From: Yersinia massiliensis CCUG 53443 | GTDB lineage: Bacteria; Pseudomonadota; Gammaproteobacteria; Enterobacterales; Enterobacteriaceae | Assembly (NCBI RefSeq): GCF_000312485.1 | Contig: NZ_HE997650.1 | Span: 89,721-153,720, forward strand | Reading direction: 5' to 3' | DNA: 64,000 nt | In this document: positions 50,415 to 61,023 of the stretch, one piece after another | Layout of the letters: every line of letters starts with the position of its first letter | Position numbering within the stretch: the first letter of the stretch is position 1 | The notes under the pieces: model-generated | What the model was told of the DNA's origin: nothing | The model's database searches: none | Seen by the model: only the letters and a program-made list of their open reading frames with translations | Program-made: the position numbers and the translations under genes

Positions 50415-51464
50415 ATGGCAACAGGCACGCTGCCCGATGCTGGGCAGATCCTTAATTCTCTCATTAATAGCATTCTGCTATTAGATGACTCTCTGGCGAT
50501 TCATTATGCCAACCCTGCTGCGCAACAACTGCTGGCGCAAAGTTCTCGTAAACTTTTCGGTACACCCCTCCCTGAACTATTAGGCTATTTTTCCCTGAAT
50601 ATCACTTTGATGCGGGAAAGTCTGGAGACTGGGCAAGGTTTTACCGATAACGAAGTGACGCTTGTTGTTGATGGCCGCGCGCATATTTTGTCACTGACGG
50701 CACAATCACTGCCGGAAGGTTTTATACTGCTGGAAATGGCACCGATGGATAATCAACGTCGGCTAAGCCAAGAGCAATTGCAGCATGCACAGCAGGTTGC
50801 AGCCCGTGATTTAGTGCGAGGGCTGGCTCACGAAATCAAAAATCCATTGGGTGGCTTGCGCGGAGCCGCTCAGTTATTGTCCAAGGCTTTGCCTGACCCA
50901 GCGTTGCTGGAATACACCAAAGTGATCATCGAACAGGCTGACCGTTTACGTAATTTGGTTGACCGTCTATTAGGTCCACAACGGCCCGGTCAGCATGTGA
51001 CACAAAGCATCCATCAGGTCGCTGAACGAGTCTGTCAGCTCGTCTCGCTGGAAAAACCCGATAATGTGACGTTAATTCGTGACTATGATCCGAGCTTGCC
51101 GGAGCTGGCCCATGATCCAGACCAAATTGAACAAGTGCTGCTGAATATCACCCGCAATGCATTACAAGCATTGGGAGAAGCGGGTGGCACCATTACGCTA
51201 CGCACGCGCACCGCTTTTCAGGTCACTCTTCACGGCATGCGCTATCGTTTAGCAGCAAGAATTGATATTGAAGATGATGGTCCAGGTATACCAACGCAAT
51301 TACAAGATACCGTTTTTTATCCGATGGTAAGTGGTCGCGAAGGCGGTACGGGCCTTGGCTTATCGATTGCCCGAAATCTTATCGATCAACATTCGGGTAA
51401 AATTGAATTTAACAGTTGGCCGGGACACACCGAATTCTCGGTTTACCTGCCTATTCGCCAGTGA
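50415..51464 (+). CDS. glnL: Nitrogen sensor kinase NtrB (GlnL)
   Basis: Cytoplasmic histidine kinase/phosphatase that sets NtrC phosphorylation according to PII (GlnB). It is 349 residues from the ATG at 50415, the E. coli length. An N-terminal PAS domain (~1-115) is followed by the phospho-acceptor His in [12 protein letters not shown] (near 139) and an HATPase domain with IEDDGPGIP and [13 protein letters not shown] (residues ~288-330). Confidence 0.97.
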   Translation: MATGTLPDAGQILNSLINSILLLDDSLAIHYANPAAQQLLAQSSRKLFGTPLPELLGYFSLNITLMRESLETGQGFTDNEVTLVVDGRAHILSLTAQSLPEGFILLEMAPMDNQRRLSQEQLQHAQQVAARDLVRGLAHEIKNPLGGLRGAAQLLSKALPDPALLEYTKVIIEQADRLRNLVDRLLGPQRPGQHVTQSIHQVAERVCQLVSLEKPDNVTLIRDYDPSLPELAHDPDQIEQVLLNITRNALQALGEAGGTITLRTRTAFQVTLHGMRYRLAARIDIEDDGPGIPTQLQDTVFYPMVSGREGGTGLGLSIARNLIDQHSGKIEFNSWPGHTEFSVYLPIRQ

Positions 51465-51471
51465 GGTTTCT

Positions 51472-52884
51472 ATGCAACGAGGGATAGTCTGGATCGTCGA
51501 TGACGATAGCTCCATCCGCTGGGTGCTTGAACGCGCACTGACAGGAGCCGGTCTGAACTGCGCAACATTTGATACCGCAAATCAGGTGTTGGATGCCTTG
51601 GCGACTCAAACCCCAGATGTGTTGTTGTCAGATATTCGTATGCCTGGCATGGATGGATTGGCACTGCTAAAGCAGATTAAGCAGCGTCATCCAATGCTTC
51701 CGGTCATCATAATGACGGCACATTCTGATTTAGATGCTGCGGTTAGCGCCTATCAGCAAGGTGCGTTTGATTATCTGCCAAAACCTTTTGATATCGATGA
51801 AGCGGTCGCTTTGGTTGAACGTGCCATCAGCCATTATCAAGAGCAGCAGCAGCCCGCACGTAGCCAGCCCGCCAGCGGCCCAACCGCTGATATTATTGGT
51901 GAAGCACCGGCGATGCAGGACGTTTTCCGCATCATTGGTCGGTTGTCCCGCTCATCAATCAGTGTATTGATCAATGGTGAATCAGGGACCGGTAAAGAAT
52001 TGGTCGCCCATGCATTGCACCGCCATAGCCCGCGCGCGAAAGCGCCTTTTATCGCCCTGAATATGGCGGCTATCCCGAAGGATTTGATTGAGTCTGAGCT
52101 GTTTGGCCACGAGAAAGGCGCGTTTACCGGTGCTAATCAGGTGCGTCAGGGCCGCTTCGAGCAAGCTGATGGCGGCACACTGTTTTTAGATGAAATCGGT
52201 GATATGCCGCTGGATGTGCAAACTCGTCTGTTGCGGGTACTGGCTGATGGGCAATTCTATCGGGTCGGGGGTTATGCACCGGTTAAAGTCGATGTGCGTA
52301 TCATCGCTGCAACTCACCAAAATCTCGAATTACGGGTTCAGGAGGGGAAATTCCGTGAGGATTTATTCCATCGCCTAAACGTCATTCGGGTACATTTGCC
52401 GCCGCTACGTGAACGCCGTGAAGATATCCCGCGTCTGGCTCGCTATTTCTTACAAGTGGCCGCCAAAGAGTTGGGCGTGGAAGCCAAGAACCTGCACCCT
52501 GAAACGGAAGTCGCGCTGACTCGCCTACCTTGGCAGGGTAACGTTCGCCAACTGGAAAACACTTGTCGTTGGCTAACCGTAATGGCTGCTGGGCAAGAAG
52601 TATTGATCCAAGATCTTCCCTCTGAGCTGTTTGAAACCAGCACGCCAGATGCTTCTGGCCAGCGAACACCGGATAATTGGTCAACGCTGCTGGCGCAATG
52701 GGCAGATCGTGCACTGCGTTCAGGTCATCAAGATTTATTATCAGAAGCACAACCCGAGATGGAACGGACGCTGTTAACCACGGCATTGCGCCACACCCAA
52801 GGCCACAAGCAGGAAGCAGCACGCCTGTTAGGCTGGGGCCGCAATACTCTAACGCGTAAGTTGAAAGAACTGGGGATGGAATAG
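51472..52884 (+). CDS. glnG: Nitrogen regulator NtrC (GlnG)
   Basis: Sigma-54 activator of the nitrogen-limitation regulon. It is 470 residues from the ATG at 51472; a longer open frame overlapping glnL is spurious. The receiver has DDD at 10-12 and Asp54 in [12 protein letters not shown]. The AAA+ domain has NGESGTGKE and GAFTGA, and the C-terminal Fis-type HTH reads [20 protein letters not shown]. Seven bases after glnL. Confidence 0.98.
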   Translation: MQRGIVWIVDDDSSIRWVLERALTGAGLNCATFDTANQVLDALATQTPDVLLSDIRMPGMDGLALLKQIKQRHPMLPVIIMTAHSDLDAAVSAYQQGAFDYLPKPFDIDEAVALVERAISHYQEQQQPARSQPASGPTADIIGEAPAMQDVFRIIGRLSRSSISVLINGESGTGKELVAHALHRHSPRAKAPFIALNMAAIPKDLIESELFGHEKGAFTGANQVRQGRFEQADGGTLFLDEIGDMPLDVQTRLLRVLADGQFYRVGGYAPVKVDVRIIAATHQNLELRVQEGKFREDLFHRLNVIRVHLPPLRERREDIPRLARYFLQVAAKELGVEAKNLHPETEVALTRLPWQGNVRQLENTCRWLTVMAAGQEVLIQDLPSELFETSTPDASGQRTPDNWSTLLAQWADRALRSGHQDLLSEAQPEMERTLLTTALRHTQGHKQEAARLLGWGRNTLTRKLKELGME

Positions 52885-52926
52885 GAACGAGTTGTTGGAG
52901 ACCCTGCTGCTGGTTCGACGTGAAGA

Positions 52927-52953
52927 CCACCCTCAATACTGAGGGTGGCTTTT
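52927..52953 (+). terminator. Rho-independent terminator of glnG
   Basis: 9-bp stem CCACCCTCA/TGAGGGTGG with a 4-base loop, followed by CTTTTAT, just beyond which the convergent hemN stop lies. Confidence 0.92.
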
Positions 52954-52957
52954 ATCA

Positions 52958-54331
52958 TCAGATCACGCGGGAGAACTGTTGCTTGCGCGCCTGTTTACGT
53001 AGATAGATATCAAAACACATACAAATATTACGAATGAGTAAGCGCCCACGAGGTGTGACTCGAATACCCTTTTCATTCCGCTCCACCAGCCCATCTTGCT
53101 CAAAGGGCGCTAGTAGCTCAAAATCTTCGGCAAAATAATCCGCAAAACGAATACCATAATGCTGTTCAATCGGTTGATAACTGATTTGGAAATTACAAAT
53201 CAGTGTTTTAATCACATCACGGCGTATGCAATCATCTTCAGTCATCGTCAGGCCACGCCACAATGCATTGCCTCGTTGTTCCACGCAGGCATAGTAGGTT
53301 TTCAACTCTTTTTCGTTCTGCGCGTAACTGTCGCCCAACATGCTGATGGCTGAAACCCCTAAGCCGAGTAAATCACTCTCGCCTTGGGTGGTGTAGCCTT
53401 GGAAATTGCGGTGTAACTTCCCCTCACGCTGTGCGATAGCCAGCTCATCGTCTGGGCGAGCAAAATGATCCATCCCGATAAACTGATAGCCGGATTCGGT
53501 TAAGAAACGGATGGTGTGCTGCAAAATATCTAACCGCTGTTCTGCACTGGGCAAATCTGCATCTTTAATTTTGCGCTGCGCGGCAAACAGACTCGGTAAA
53601 TGGGCGTAATTGAAAACGCTTAGGCGATCAGGGCTTAGCTCCGCCACTCGTTTGAGGGTAAATGCAAAACTCTCAGGTGTTTGTTTGGGTAAACCATAAA
53701 TCAAATCGATATTGGTTGAGTTGAAGCCGAGAGCTTTAGCCCGCGCAATCAGAGCAAAAATGAAATCTTCGTCTTGCTCACGGTTAACCAAGCGCTGAAC
53801 TTCTTTATTGAAATCCTGCACCCCCATGCTCAGGCGGTTAAAACCTTCAGCACGAAGATGATCGAGCACATCCAGCTCAATTTCACGCGGGTCCACTTCA
53901 ATCGACTGCTCCGCACCGGGCAGGAAATCAAAGTTATCTCGCAGCAGATTCATCAGGTGGGTGATTTGCGCTTTATTCAGATAGGTGGGCGTACCGCCGC
54001 CCCAATGCATTTGGCTGACCTGACGGCCGGCGAACAACACGGCGCGCTGACGGATCTCTTTTTCTAAGACCGCCAGATATTCATCCGCTTTATGTTGCTG
54101 ACGCGTCACCAACTTATTGCACCCGCAGAAGTAACAAAGCTTATGGCAAAACGGAATGTGCACATACAGCGATAATGGCCGCTGCGGGTAACGTTTTACC
54201 GCTTGCTGAAAAGCCGCTTCATTATAATCTTCTTTGAACTCAAGGGCTGTAGGGTACGAAGTATAACGCGGCCCTGAATAATTATATTTTTGAATCAGGG
54301 ATAAATCCCAAACTATCGCGTGCTCAGACAT
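52958..54331 (-). CDS. hemN: Oxygen-independent coproporphyrinogen III dehydrogenase HemN
   Basis: Radical-SAM enzyme that decarboxylates coproporphyrinogen III to protoporphyrinogen IX in anaerobic haem synthesis. From the ATG at 54331 (AAGGA six bases upstream) it is 457 residues, equal to E. coli. The Fe-S cluster motif is CHKLCYFCGCN (residues ~62-72; the CxxxCxxCxC pattern), with the GGGTPTYL SAM-binding segment next. An upstream ATG two codons earlier is possible. Confidence 0.97.
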   Translation of the reverse strand: MSEHAIVWDLSLIQKYNYSGPRYTSYPTALEFKEDYNEAAFQQAVKRYPQRPLSLYVHIPFCHKLCYFCGCNKLVTRQQHKADEYLAVLEKEIRQRAVLFAGRQVSQMHWGGGTPTYLNKAQITHLMNLLRDNFDFLPGAEQSIEVDPREIELDVLDHLRAEGFNRLSMGVQDFNKEVQRLVNREQDEDFIFALIARAKALGFNSTNIDLIYGLPKQTPESFAFTLKRVAELSPDRLSVFNYAHLPSLFAAQRKIKDADLPSAEQRLDILQHTIRFLTESGYQFIGMDHFARPDDELAIAQREGKLHRNFQGYTTQGESDLLGLGVSAISMLGDSYAQNEKELKTYYACVEQRGNALWRGLTMTEDDCIRRDVIKTLICNFQISYQPIEQHYGIRFADYFAEDFELLAPFEQDGLVERNEKGIRVTPRGRLLIRNICMCFDIYLRKQARKQQFSRVI

Positions 54332-54333
54332 GC

Positions 54334-54510
54334 TCATTCCTTCCGATATTTGCGCCTACCGGGCCGATTAGGGGGCAGATGTTTTCGTTGTCTGGCCGCA
54401 GTAGCGCTGCGCAAACGTGATCGACGTTGCGACAGCCGCCATAGTTTACCCAATAACCACAATAGATAACATGTTAGTAGTAGGGCTATTGTCGGAATGA
54501 TCCACTGCAT
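54334..54510 (-). CDS. Small membrane protein (58 residues) between yihI and hemN
   Basis: Not a recognised gene. The frame reads MQWIIPTIALLLTCYLLWLL, then a cluster of basic residues (RRSRLRS, RQRKHL, RRKYRKE) to the stop. This gives one membrane span followed by a cytoplasmic, strongly positive tail. It begins 3 bases after the yihI stop codon and ends 2 bases before the chosen hemN start, so it fills the gap exactly, as expected for a coupled operon gene. No own Shine-Dalgarno is visible. Confidence 0.6.
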   Translation of the reverse strand: MQWIIPTIALLLTCYLLWLLGKLWRLSQRRSRLRSATAARQRKHLPPNRPGRRKYRKE

Positions 54511-54513
54511 CGC

Positions 54514-55080
54514 TTAAAATTTGTCGTTTGGGTTACCGCCTTTCAGCAATTTCAAAATGTCTTCCGGCTTTTCTTCTTTCTCTTCGTCATCTTCATCGTC
54601 GCCCAGCTCAATACCCAATTGCTCCATCAAGACATCAATGCGGTCCAACGTCAAATCAACGTAAGCCTGATCTTCTTTGCTCAATACTTCGTCGTTATCC
54701 AAACGATCCAGCAATGCATCTAGACGCTCATCATTTTCCAGCTTAGAAAGTTCTTCTTCTGGCGTCAGGCGAGGTTTAGCTTCGGCTTTTGCCGCCGGTT
54801 TAGCGGTTGGCTTGGCTTTTACCTTGCTATCAACCACCAACGGGACAGGCACTTTGCTGCCTAAACGCGGATCTTTTTCTTGAGACTGAGTTTGCCCCTT
54901 CTTATTGCTACCCTCAACGTTGCTTCTCGCACCTGAGCGATTGCCACTGTGTTTTTTCTGACGTTTACGCTCACGCGCTTCAAGATCAAGCTCTACGCGG
55001 GTCTTTTTAATGCGCTTTGGTGTGCCAGAGCTTTTCGGGCCTGCAATATTCGCGCGTGGTGCTTTAGTTGGCTGCTTCAT
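54514..55080 (-). CDS. yihI: Der GTPase-activating protein YihI
   Basis: Stimulates the GTPase activity of the ribosome-assembly factor Der. It is 188 residues with a Lys/Arg-rich N-terminal half ([20 protein letters not shown]), an Ala/Lys-rich linker ([20 protein letters not shown]) and an acidic C-terminal half ([18 protein letters not shown]), a charge layout typical of the family. The linker is longer than in E. coli. Confidence 0.94.
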   Translation of the reverse strand: MKQPTKAPRANIAGPKSSGTPKRIKKTRVELDLEARERKRQKKHSGNRSGARSNVEGSNKKGQTQSQEKDPRLGSKVPVPLVVDSKVKAKPTAKPAAKAEAKPRLTPEEELSKLENDERLDALLDRLDNDEVLSKEDQAYVDLTLDRIDVLMEQLGIELGDDEDDEEKEEKPEDILKLLKGGNPNDKF

Positions 55081-55184
55081 AACCTGTGCTCTTAATGAGT
55101 ATGGAATTGGATTGAGTATATACCCGTCAACTTAAAATATATTGGGTATCGGATTGGGCCGGAATCTAGCAGAAAGCAGAGAAA

Positions 55185-55478
55185 GAAAAAAGGCGGCAGA
55201 TTAACCTGTCGCCTTTTTTCGCACCTTCTGCGGAAGGATATCCTTACAGCGCATCCTTGCACTTACATAACGTCCCGGTTTCTCCATCCTGCAATACGCC
55301 ATCCTTACCGTTCCCCCAACCTTGGAGGCAACTCATCCGGCGCTCCGGCCTGCATCCTTGAACATCCTTTTACATTCGCTCCGTGTATCATCCTTGGCTC
55401 ATCGTATATCCATTACGTTCCTTAAGCATCAGCTACTCATCCTAAGTGAATTTGCTCCTTGCCAGCACATCCCGCGCA
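55185..55478 (-). ncRNA. csrC: CsrA-sequestering small RNA CsrC
   Basis: It sits between engB and yihI, the csrC location in E. coli. The minus strand carries 18 GGA trinucleotides, many as AGGA, in ~260 bases, the hallmark of RNAs that titrate CsrA. It ends in a strong terminator GGCGACAG-GTTAAT-CTGCCGCC plus T6 (reading the minus strand; one G-U pair) that closely resembles the E. coli csrC terminator. The 5' end is approximate. By analogy it counteracts CsrA (in Yersinia affecting RovM/RovA and motility). Confidence 0.88.
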
Positions 55479-55483
55479 ACTAG

Positions 55484-55505
55484 AAAACAAACAGTCGTTT
55501 GTTTT
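55484..55505. repeat. Palindrome just upstream of csrC
   Basis: Perfect 9-bp inverted repeat AAAACAAAC / GTTTGTTTT with a 4-base centre, located where the csrC promoter should be. It could be a regulator site. It does not resemble the UvrY consensus palindrome. Confidence 0.6.
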
Positions 55506-55825
55506 TATTCAAAAAAATATCTACAAGAGAAATAGTTCTTGGTAAGAGTAGCTCAATTTTAATAAAGACTTTCTTAACAATTCCTCAATGATAGGCTATT
55601 AACTTTCGCGACAATGACCGCCAACTCACAAAAATGGCAATTTCATCGGGAAAAATAAAGGGCTGCAAAATTCCAATACGCTTACCTTGATAAGTGATGC
55701 AACGAGCGTAAGCAACCTCTCTTGTGGCACCAAGTTCGAAGGGGAAAGAAGATAAACCCCCTTTTTTGGTCCTGATGCAGTTATAATCGCCCGATGTAAG
55801 CTATCTCTCACGGAGACGACAAATT

Positions 55826-56476
55826 TTGACTATTAGAAACTATAACTACCACATGACACATTTCGTCATCAGTGCTCCGGATATCCGCCATCTACCACGT
55901 GATGAAGGTATCGAGGTGGCATTCGCTGGCCGCTCAAATGCCGGTAAATCTAGCGCACTCAATACGTTAACTAACCAGAAAAGCCTGGCTAGAACCAGTA
56001 AAACGCCAGGTCGCACCCAGTTGATTAACTTATTTGAAGTGGTTGAGGGTGTACGTCTGGTTGACTTACCGGGCTATGGTTATGCTGAAGTGCCAGAAGA
56101 GATGAAACTCAAGTGGCAGCGCGCGCTAGGGGAGTATTTGCAGAAACGTAACTGTCTGAAAGGGTTGGTTGTGTTGATGGATATTCGCCACCCACTGAAA
56201 GATTTGGATCAGCAGATGATTACTTGGGCTGTTGCCGTCGGCACGCCTGTTCTTCTATTACTGACTAAAGCAGATAAGCTGGCATCCGGTGCTCGTAAGG
56301 CACAACTGAATATGGTACGAGAAGCCATTGTTCCTTTTATGGGGGATATTCAGGTTGAGGCTTTCTCATCATTGAAAAAGATTGGCGTCGATAAGTTGCG
56401 GGAAAAACTTGATACTTGGTTCAGTGAGATCCCACCAGAAGTCATGATTGATGAGTATGACGACCAAGACGAGTAA
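55826..56476 (+). CDS. engB: Ribosome-biogenesis GTPase EngB (YihA)
   Basis: Essential GTP-binding protein for 50S maturation. It is 216 residues with G1 GRSNAGKSS (residues 35-43), G3 [10 protein letters not shown]4 TKADK and G5 SSLKK. The start is TTG ([13 protein letters not shown]), aligned with the E. coli N-terminus and preceded by GGAG. An internal ATG at residue 10 is the alternative. It converges with Spot 42 and polA. Confidence 0.96.
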   Translation: MTIRNYNYHMTHFVISAPDIRHLPRDEGIEVAFAGRSNAGKSSALNTLTNQKSLARTSKTPGRTQLINLFEVVEGVRLVDLPGYGYAEVPEEMKLKWQRALGEYLQKRNCLKGLVVLMDIRHPLKDLDQQMITWAVAVGTPVLLLLTKADKLASGARKAQLNMVREAIVPFMGDIQVEAFSSLKKIGVDKLREKLDTWFSEIPPEVMIDEYDDQDE

Positions 56477-56661
56477 CACATCCCACCGTAAAAGTTAAAT
56501 GGCGCAGACAACAGTCGGATCGTAAAAATACCGTCTGCGCTGTAAAAAGAAACTCACAACGACAACAATTATCTCAAGCTGCGACATGTTTGGTGCGAAC
56601 GCTTTACGCTTCGCAATGTTCCTTTCAGACTGAAATTTCGCCTATTTTGTTGCAAAAGCAC

Positions 56662-56771
56662 AATAAAAAACGCCCCAGTCAACAAGTGACTGGGGCGGCT
56701 AATATTTAGCCAAATCCGATTACGTGAAGTAAAAGGTCTGAAAGATAGAACATCTTACCTCTGTACCCTAC
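56662..56771 (-). ncRNA. spf: Spot 42 small RNA
   Basis: The minus-strand sequence starts GTAGGGTACAGAGGTAAGAT and proceeds through the Spot 42 body almost identically to E. coli (including the TTCTATCTTTCAGACC and ACGTAATCGGATTTGG segments). It ends in the GCCCCAGTCA/TGACTGGGGC terminator with T6. About 110 nt, located between polA and engB as in E. coli. Hfq-dependent regulator of galK and other catabolic mRNAs, repressed by CRP-cAMP. A loose CRP-like sequence (TGTGTAACTATACAAC, minus strand) lies ~60 bases upstream. Confidence 0.97.
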
Positions 56772-56929
56772 ATCTGTAACTCTACATCATTTTTTCGCGG
56801 GGCAAAAGAATTTTTTGTTGTATAGTTACACAAATTGGCACGATTCAGCGCACATAAACCCAGAGATATTGGCACTAAATGTAGCTTAATTACATAAAGT
56901 GCTTTATTTATCATCACTTACCCATACAG

Positions 56930-59728
56930 CTAGTGGGCCTGATCCCAATTATCACCAACTCCGACATCAACCTTCAATGGCACCGCCAGTTGCATACTCT
57001 GCTCCATCAGCTCGCGGATTTTCTGCTCAGCACTTTCCAATACACTTTCATACACTTCAAATACCAATTCATCGTGTACTTGCATGATAACCCGCACCAA
57101 AGGCTCAGATTCTTGCTGCAACCAAGCATCCACCGCAATCATCGCTCGTTTGATAATATCGGCAGCAGTTCCTTGCATTGGCGCATTGATCGCTTCACGT
57201 TCAGCAGCCTTACGACGAGTGGCATTACGTGAGTGAATATCAGGCAGATAGAGGCGGCGGCCATCCAGAGTAGTGACATAGCCTTGGTCCGCAGCTTGCT
57301 TGCGAGTGCGCTCCATGTATTCCAGCACACCAGGGTAGCGCTCAAAGTAGAGGTCCATATAACGCTGTGCTTCACCACGAGGGATATTCAACTGCCGCGC
57401 TAAACCAAATGCGCTCATGCCATAAATCAGGCCAAAGTTAATGGCTTTAGCACTACGACGCTGCTCGGTTGTCACGTTTTCCAACGGCAAACCAAAGACT
57501 TCTGCCGCTGTCGCGCGGTGAATATCCTTCCCAGCAGCAAACGCGGCCAGCAATCCTTTATCTTGTGACAAATGCGCCATGATTCGCAGCTCAATCTGCG
57601 AATAGTCGGCCGCCATGATGCGGTAACCTTTTGGCGCGATAAAAGCCTGACGTATACGACGCCCTTCTTCATTGCGCACCGGAATGTTTTGCAGGTTAGG
57701 ATCACGGGATGACAAACGCCCAGTGGCCGTTACAGCTTGATGATAAGAGGTATGAACCCGGCCCGAGGCGGGGTTAATCATCAACGGCAATTTATCGGTA
57801 TAGGTTGTTTTCAGCTTTGCCAAACCACGGTATTCGAGGATGACTTTTGGCAGGGGATAATCCAGCGCCAGCTCCGCGAGCACTTCTTCATTAGTGGACG
57901 CCGCGCCGCCTGGCGTTTTTTTCAAAATCGGCAATTTTTGTTTTTCATACAAAATCACCTGCAGTTGCTTAGGTGATGCCAAATTGAAAGGCTCTTCGGC
58001 CAGCTCATGAGCCTGTTTTTCCAGCTCATCGAGACGAAGCGTGAGCTCTTTGGAGTGCGCTGCCAATATATTTTGGTCAATCAACACTCCGGTACGCTCA
58101 ATACGGGACAACACAGGCAGCAATGGCATCTCAATATCTTGGAACACTCGCTTCAAGCCATCACTTTCCTGCAATTTTGGCCATAGCACCAAGTGCAACT
58201 GTAGGGTGACGTCGGCATCTTCAGATGCGTATGGCCCAGCTTGCTCCAATGCAATTTGGTTAAACGTTAGCTGATTCTTTCCTTTACCAGCAATCTCTTC
58301 AAAAGTGATGGTCTTATGATTGAGATACCGTTCCGCCAAGCTATCCATGTCATGACGTCCTGCAACACTGTTTAGAACATAAGATTCCAACATGGTATCA
58401 AAAGCGATACCACGCAGATCGATGCCATAACGCGCGAGCATGCTTTGATCAAACTTGAGGTTTTGGCCAACTTTAAGCGCTTTTTCATCTTCCAACAGCG
58501 GTTTTAGTGTCGCGAGCACCCAATCACGATCGAGCTGTTCAGGGGCATCAAGATAATCATGCGCTAACGGCAGATAAGCAGCCTCACCCGGCGCGACAGC
58601 AAAAGACAGACCAATCAAATTGCTGCTAAGAGTATCGAGGCCATCAGTTTCAGTATCAAAGGCGAAGACTTCCGCTTTTTTCAAGCGTTCAATCCAATCC
58701 GCTAAGGATTTCTCATCCAAGATAGTCTGGTAATTATCTTGCGATAATACAGCCGTCACTTCAGCAGCCGGTGCCGCCTCTGCTGCGACGAACGCTTTAT
58801 TGTTGCCCTGCCCTGTTGGTTGCTCTTTTTTACCGTCTAGCCATTTACCGGCTTCGACATCTGCCAACCAACGCTTAAATTCGTAACGGGCGAATAGCTG
58901 ATGTAGCTGCTCATCATCCGGTGAAGAAACGGTCAGTTCATCGCAGGTCACCTCCAGTTCAACATCCGTTTTAATGGTGGCAAGTTTATAAGAGAGATAA
59001 GCAACATCTTTATTTTGCTCTAACTTGGCAGACATCGTTTTTGAGCCACGGAATGACAACGTAGAAATCTTATCTAAATTACTGAAGAGTGCATCCAACC
59101 CACCCAGACCTTGCAATAAAGCCTGCGCTGTTTTTTCGCCGACACCTGGCACTCCTGGAATATTGTCCGATGAGTCACCCATGAGGGCGAGAAAATCAAT
59201 AATCAATTCAGGAGGAACGCCATATTTTTCGCACACTTCCTGTGGCCCTAAAATAGCGTTGTTCATGGTATTAATGAGAGTGATATTCGGCGTAACTAGT
59301 TGCGCCATATCTTTATCACCCGTACTAATTAATACAGCATGACCGGCTTTCTCAGCTTCTTGTGCCAAAGTACCAATGACATCATCAGCCTCTACGCCAG
59401 AAACCACTAATAAAGGCAATCCCATCGCCTTCACCATTTGGTGGAGTGGCTCTATTTGCGACCGTAAATCATCAGGCATAGGAGGGCGATGAGATTTATA
59501 TTCCGCGAAAAGCTCGTCACGAAACGTTTTTCCTTTAGCATCAAAAACAACAGCAACATGGCTTGGACGATATTGCAGCAACAGACTGCGCAACATGTTC
59601 AACACGCCATACATCGCACCTGTTGGTTCGCCACTGCTATTGGTCAGCGGCGGGAAAGCATGGTAAGCACGATAGAGGTAAGAGGAACCGTCAACGAGGA
59701 TCAATGGGTTTTCTGCAATCTGGGCCAT
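56930..59728 (-). CDS. polA: DNA polymerase I
   Basis: 932 residues (E. coli 928). The N-terminal 5'-3' exonuclease carries [10 protein letters not shown] and [14 protein letters not shown] (residues ~110-190). The 3'-5' exonuclease domain has the DTETDGLD acidic motif intact, so proofreading is expected. The family-A polymerase domain has motif A DYSQIELR, motif [17 protein letters not shown] (read ~755-770) and motif C VHDEL. Fills gaps during repair and removes Okazaki primers. Confidence 0.98.
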   Translation of the reverse strand: MAQIAENPLILVDGSSYLYRAYHAFPPLTNSSGEPTGAMYGVLNMLRSLLLQYRPSHVAVVFDAKGKTFRDELFAEYKSHRPPMPDDLRSQIEPLHQMVKAMGLPLLVVSGVEADDVIGTLAQEAEKAGHAVLISTGDKDMAQLVTPNITLINTMNNAILGPQEVCEKYGVPPELIIDFLALMGDSSDNIPGVPGVGEKTAQALLQGLGGLDALFSNLDKISTLSFRGSKTMSAKLEQNKDVAYLSYKLATIKTDVELEVTCDELTVSSPDDEQLHQLFARYEFKRWLADVEAGKWLDGKKEQPTGQGNNKAFVAAEAAPAAEVTAVLSQDNYQTILDEKSLADWIERLKKAEVFAFDTETDGLDTLSSNLIGLSFAVAPGEAAYLPLAHDYLDAPEQLDRDWVLATLKPLLEDEKALKVGQNLKFDQSMLARYGIDLRGIAFDTMLESYVLNSVAGRHDMDSLAERYLNHKTITFEEIAGKGKNQLTFNQIALEQAGPYASEDADVTLQLHLVLWPKLQESDGLKRVFQDIEMPLLPVLSRIERTGVLIDQNILAAHSKELTLRLDELEKQAHELAEEPFNLASPKQLQVILYEKQKLPILKKTPGGAASTNEEVLAELALDYPLPKVILEYRGLAKLKTTYTDKLPLMINPASGRVHTSYHQAVTATGRLSSRDPNLQNIPVRNEEGRRIRQAFIAPKGYRIMAADYSQIELRIMAHLSQDKGLLAAFAAGKDIHRATAAEVFGLPLENVTTEQRRSAKAINFGLIYGMSAFGLARQLNIPRGEAQRYMDLYFERYPGVLEYMERTRKQAADQGYVTTLDGRRLYLPDIHSRNATRRKAAEREAINAPMQGTAADIIKRAMIAVDAWLQQESEPLVRVIMQVHDELVFEVYESVLESAEQKIRELMEQSMQLAVPLKVDVGVGDNWDQAH

Positions 59729-59858
59729 AGAGTTTCTTCATCTTTATTCAGCAAGGTCTGACGCTAAGAATGCCATAGCTAGCGGCAAGAGACGAATCTT
59801 AGCGTCCATTCTTGTGCGAAATAGAGCATTTTTGTGTGAAGATCGTCAAGATCAATCC

Positions 59859-59867
59859 TGTGGATAA
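59859..59867 (-). promoter_or_regulatory. DnaA box upstream of polA
   Basis: The minus strand reads TTATCCACA, a perfect consensus DnaA box, 131 bases upstream of the polA start. DnaA is reported to influence polA expression in E. coli; here only the match is seen, and a single 9-mer can occur by chance. Confidence 0.5.
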
Positions 59868-60290
59868 CTTTGTGAGTAAAAACATGTGCAGATTATATTT
59901 ATTCGCTACCTGCGGTGGGTCGCCTTATTAAATCCATTATTATCATTAAGTTATAATTATAACCTTATTATTTTACTGTCATTTTTTCTTTATCTAAATT
60001 GTGGATATTACTTATTTAGTTATCAACTTAAGATAAATAATTTTCACTTATTAGTGACCCATCTTACGTCTTTTTTTATTACTCACAACTTCACAAATCT
60101 AGCGTTTCTACATCAGAAATATCCATCCCAAGATATCGCTGATATAGATAAAAAAACTGAAAGTAATACTGAAAAATATAGATGCTAGGCATTCAGGTAC
60201 GTCACCTGTGATCTTAGATAATATGATGATTTTACGGCATAGAAAGAGGTAGAAATGAAAATCGCACTACAGTATTGGTAATGAATAACT
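59868..60290. other. AT-rich gene-poor region between dsbA and polA
   Basis: About 420 bases, very AT-rich. A 100-codon plus-strand frame (59886-60188) is open, but it has no ribosome site and its hydrophobic, Leu/Tyr/Asn-rich product looks like translated AT-rich DNA. No other feature seen. Confidence 0.5.
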
Positions 60291-60324
60291 AAAATAGGCG
60301 CCAACATAAAGCCAGCGCCTATTT
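60291..60324 (-). terminator. Terminator of dsbA
   Basis: 9-bp perfect stem AATAGGCGC/GCGCCTATT with a 13-base loop, followed on the minus strand by TTAG; 9 bases after the dsbA stop. Confidence 0.8.
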
Positions 60325-60332
60325 ACGTTTAT

Positions 60333-60956
60333 TTACTTTTGAGTCAATAAAAACTTAACAACATCCGCATACTGTTTAGCATAATTTTCCATTGAACTGG
60401 TATCCATGCCATCATTCTTAATCATATATTTGCCATTAACAAACATTGCAGGAACACCGCGTAATTCTAAATCTTCAGCTGCTTTTTGCTGCTGAACAAC
60501 GAGTGATTTCACCACAAAGCTATTTAATGCCGCATCATAATCTTCGCCACTCACACCCGCTTTGATAAAGACATTACGGATATCATCAGGAGTCTGAACT
60601 GTTTGGGTTTTCTGCACACCTTCAAACATCAGTGGGGTGATTTTATCCTCAACGCCCAATGCCATGGCAACAGCCCATGCCTGAGTCAGTTGTTTGCCCA
60701 ATGGGCCAAGGAACTCAACATGATAGCGGGTCATTTTTGTCCCTTCTGGCAGTGCTTTTTTTACTGTCTCAGGAACATGATAAATCTCTTCAAACTGGTA
60801 GCAGTGTGGGCAATAGAAAGAGAAAAACTCTAAAACCTGAGGCTCACCCGTTACTGGTTTGTTTAACGTCTGGTACTGAGTACCATCAGTAAATTGCGCC
60901 GCTGATGCACTAAATGCCATCACCATGCCAACGAGAGCTAACCAAACATTTTTCAT
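60333..60956 (-). CDS. dsbA: Periplasmic thiol:disulphide oxidase DsbA
   Basis: Introduces disulphides into exported proteins; reoxidised by DsbB. It is 207 residues, including a signal peptide cut after SASAA (19 residues). Active-site Cys49-Pro-His-Cys52 ([10 protein letters not shown]) and the cis-Pro loop GVPAMFVN are present. In Yersinia, DsbA is needed for type III secretion and Caf1 folding. Downstream of srkA, probably co-transcribed with it as in E. coli. Confidence 0.97.
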   Translation of the reverse strand: MKNVWLALVGMVMAFSASAAQFTDGTQYQTLNKPVTGEPQVLEFFSFYCPHCYQFEEIYHVPETVKKALPEGTKMTRYHVEFLGPLGKQLTQAWAVAMALGVEDKITPLMFEGVQKTQTVQTPDDIRNVFIKAGVSGEDYDAALNSFVVKSLVVQQQKAAEDLELRGVPAMFVNGKYMIKNDGMDTSSMENYAKQYADVVKFLLTQK

Positions 60957-61023
60957 ACTATAACTATCTCCATTATCTATCTTAGCTTTAGTGCATTAAT
61001 TTGCTTCAGTACATTCATTTGCA

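Noticed and set aside
51331..51471. Extended NtrC N-terminus overlapping glnL
   Set aside because: Family members start at MQRGIVW; the extension is out-of-frame reading of the glnL end.
55626..55811. 61-codon minus-strand frame upstream of engB
   Set aside because: Lies in the engB leader with no ribosome site and no known product.
59886..60188. A 100-codon open frame upstream of polA
   Set aside because: No ribosome site; composition reflects AT-rich DNA; no recognisable family.
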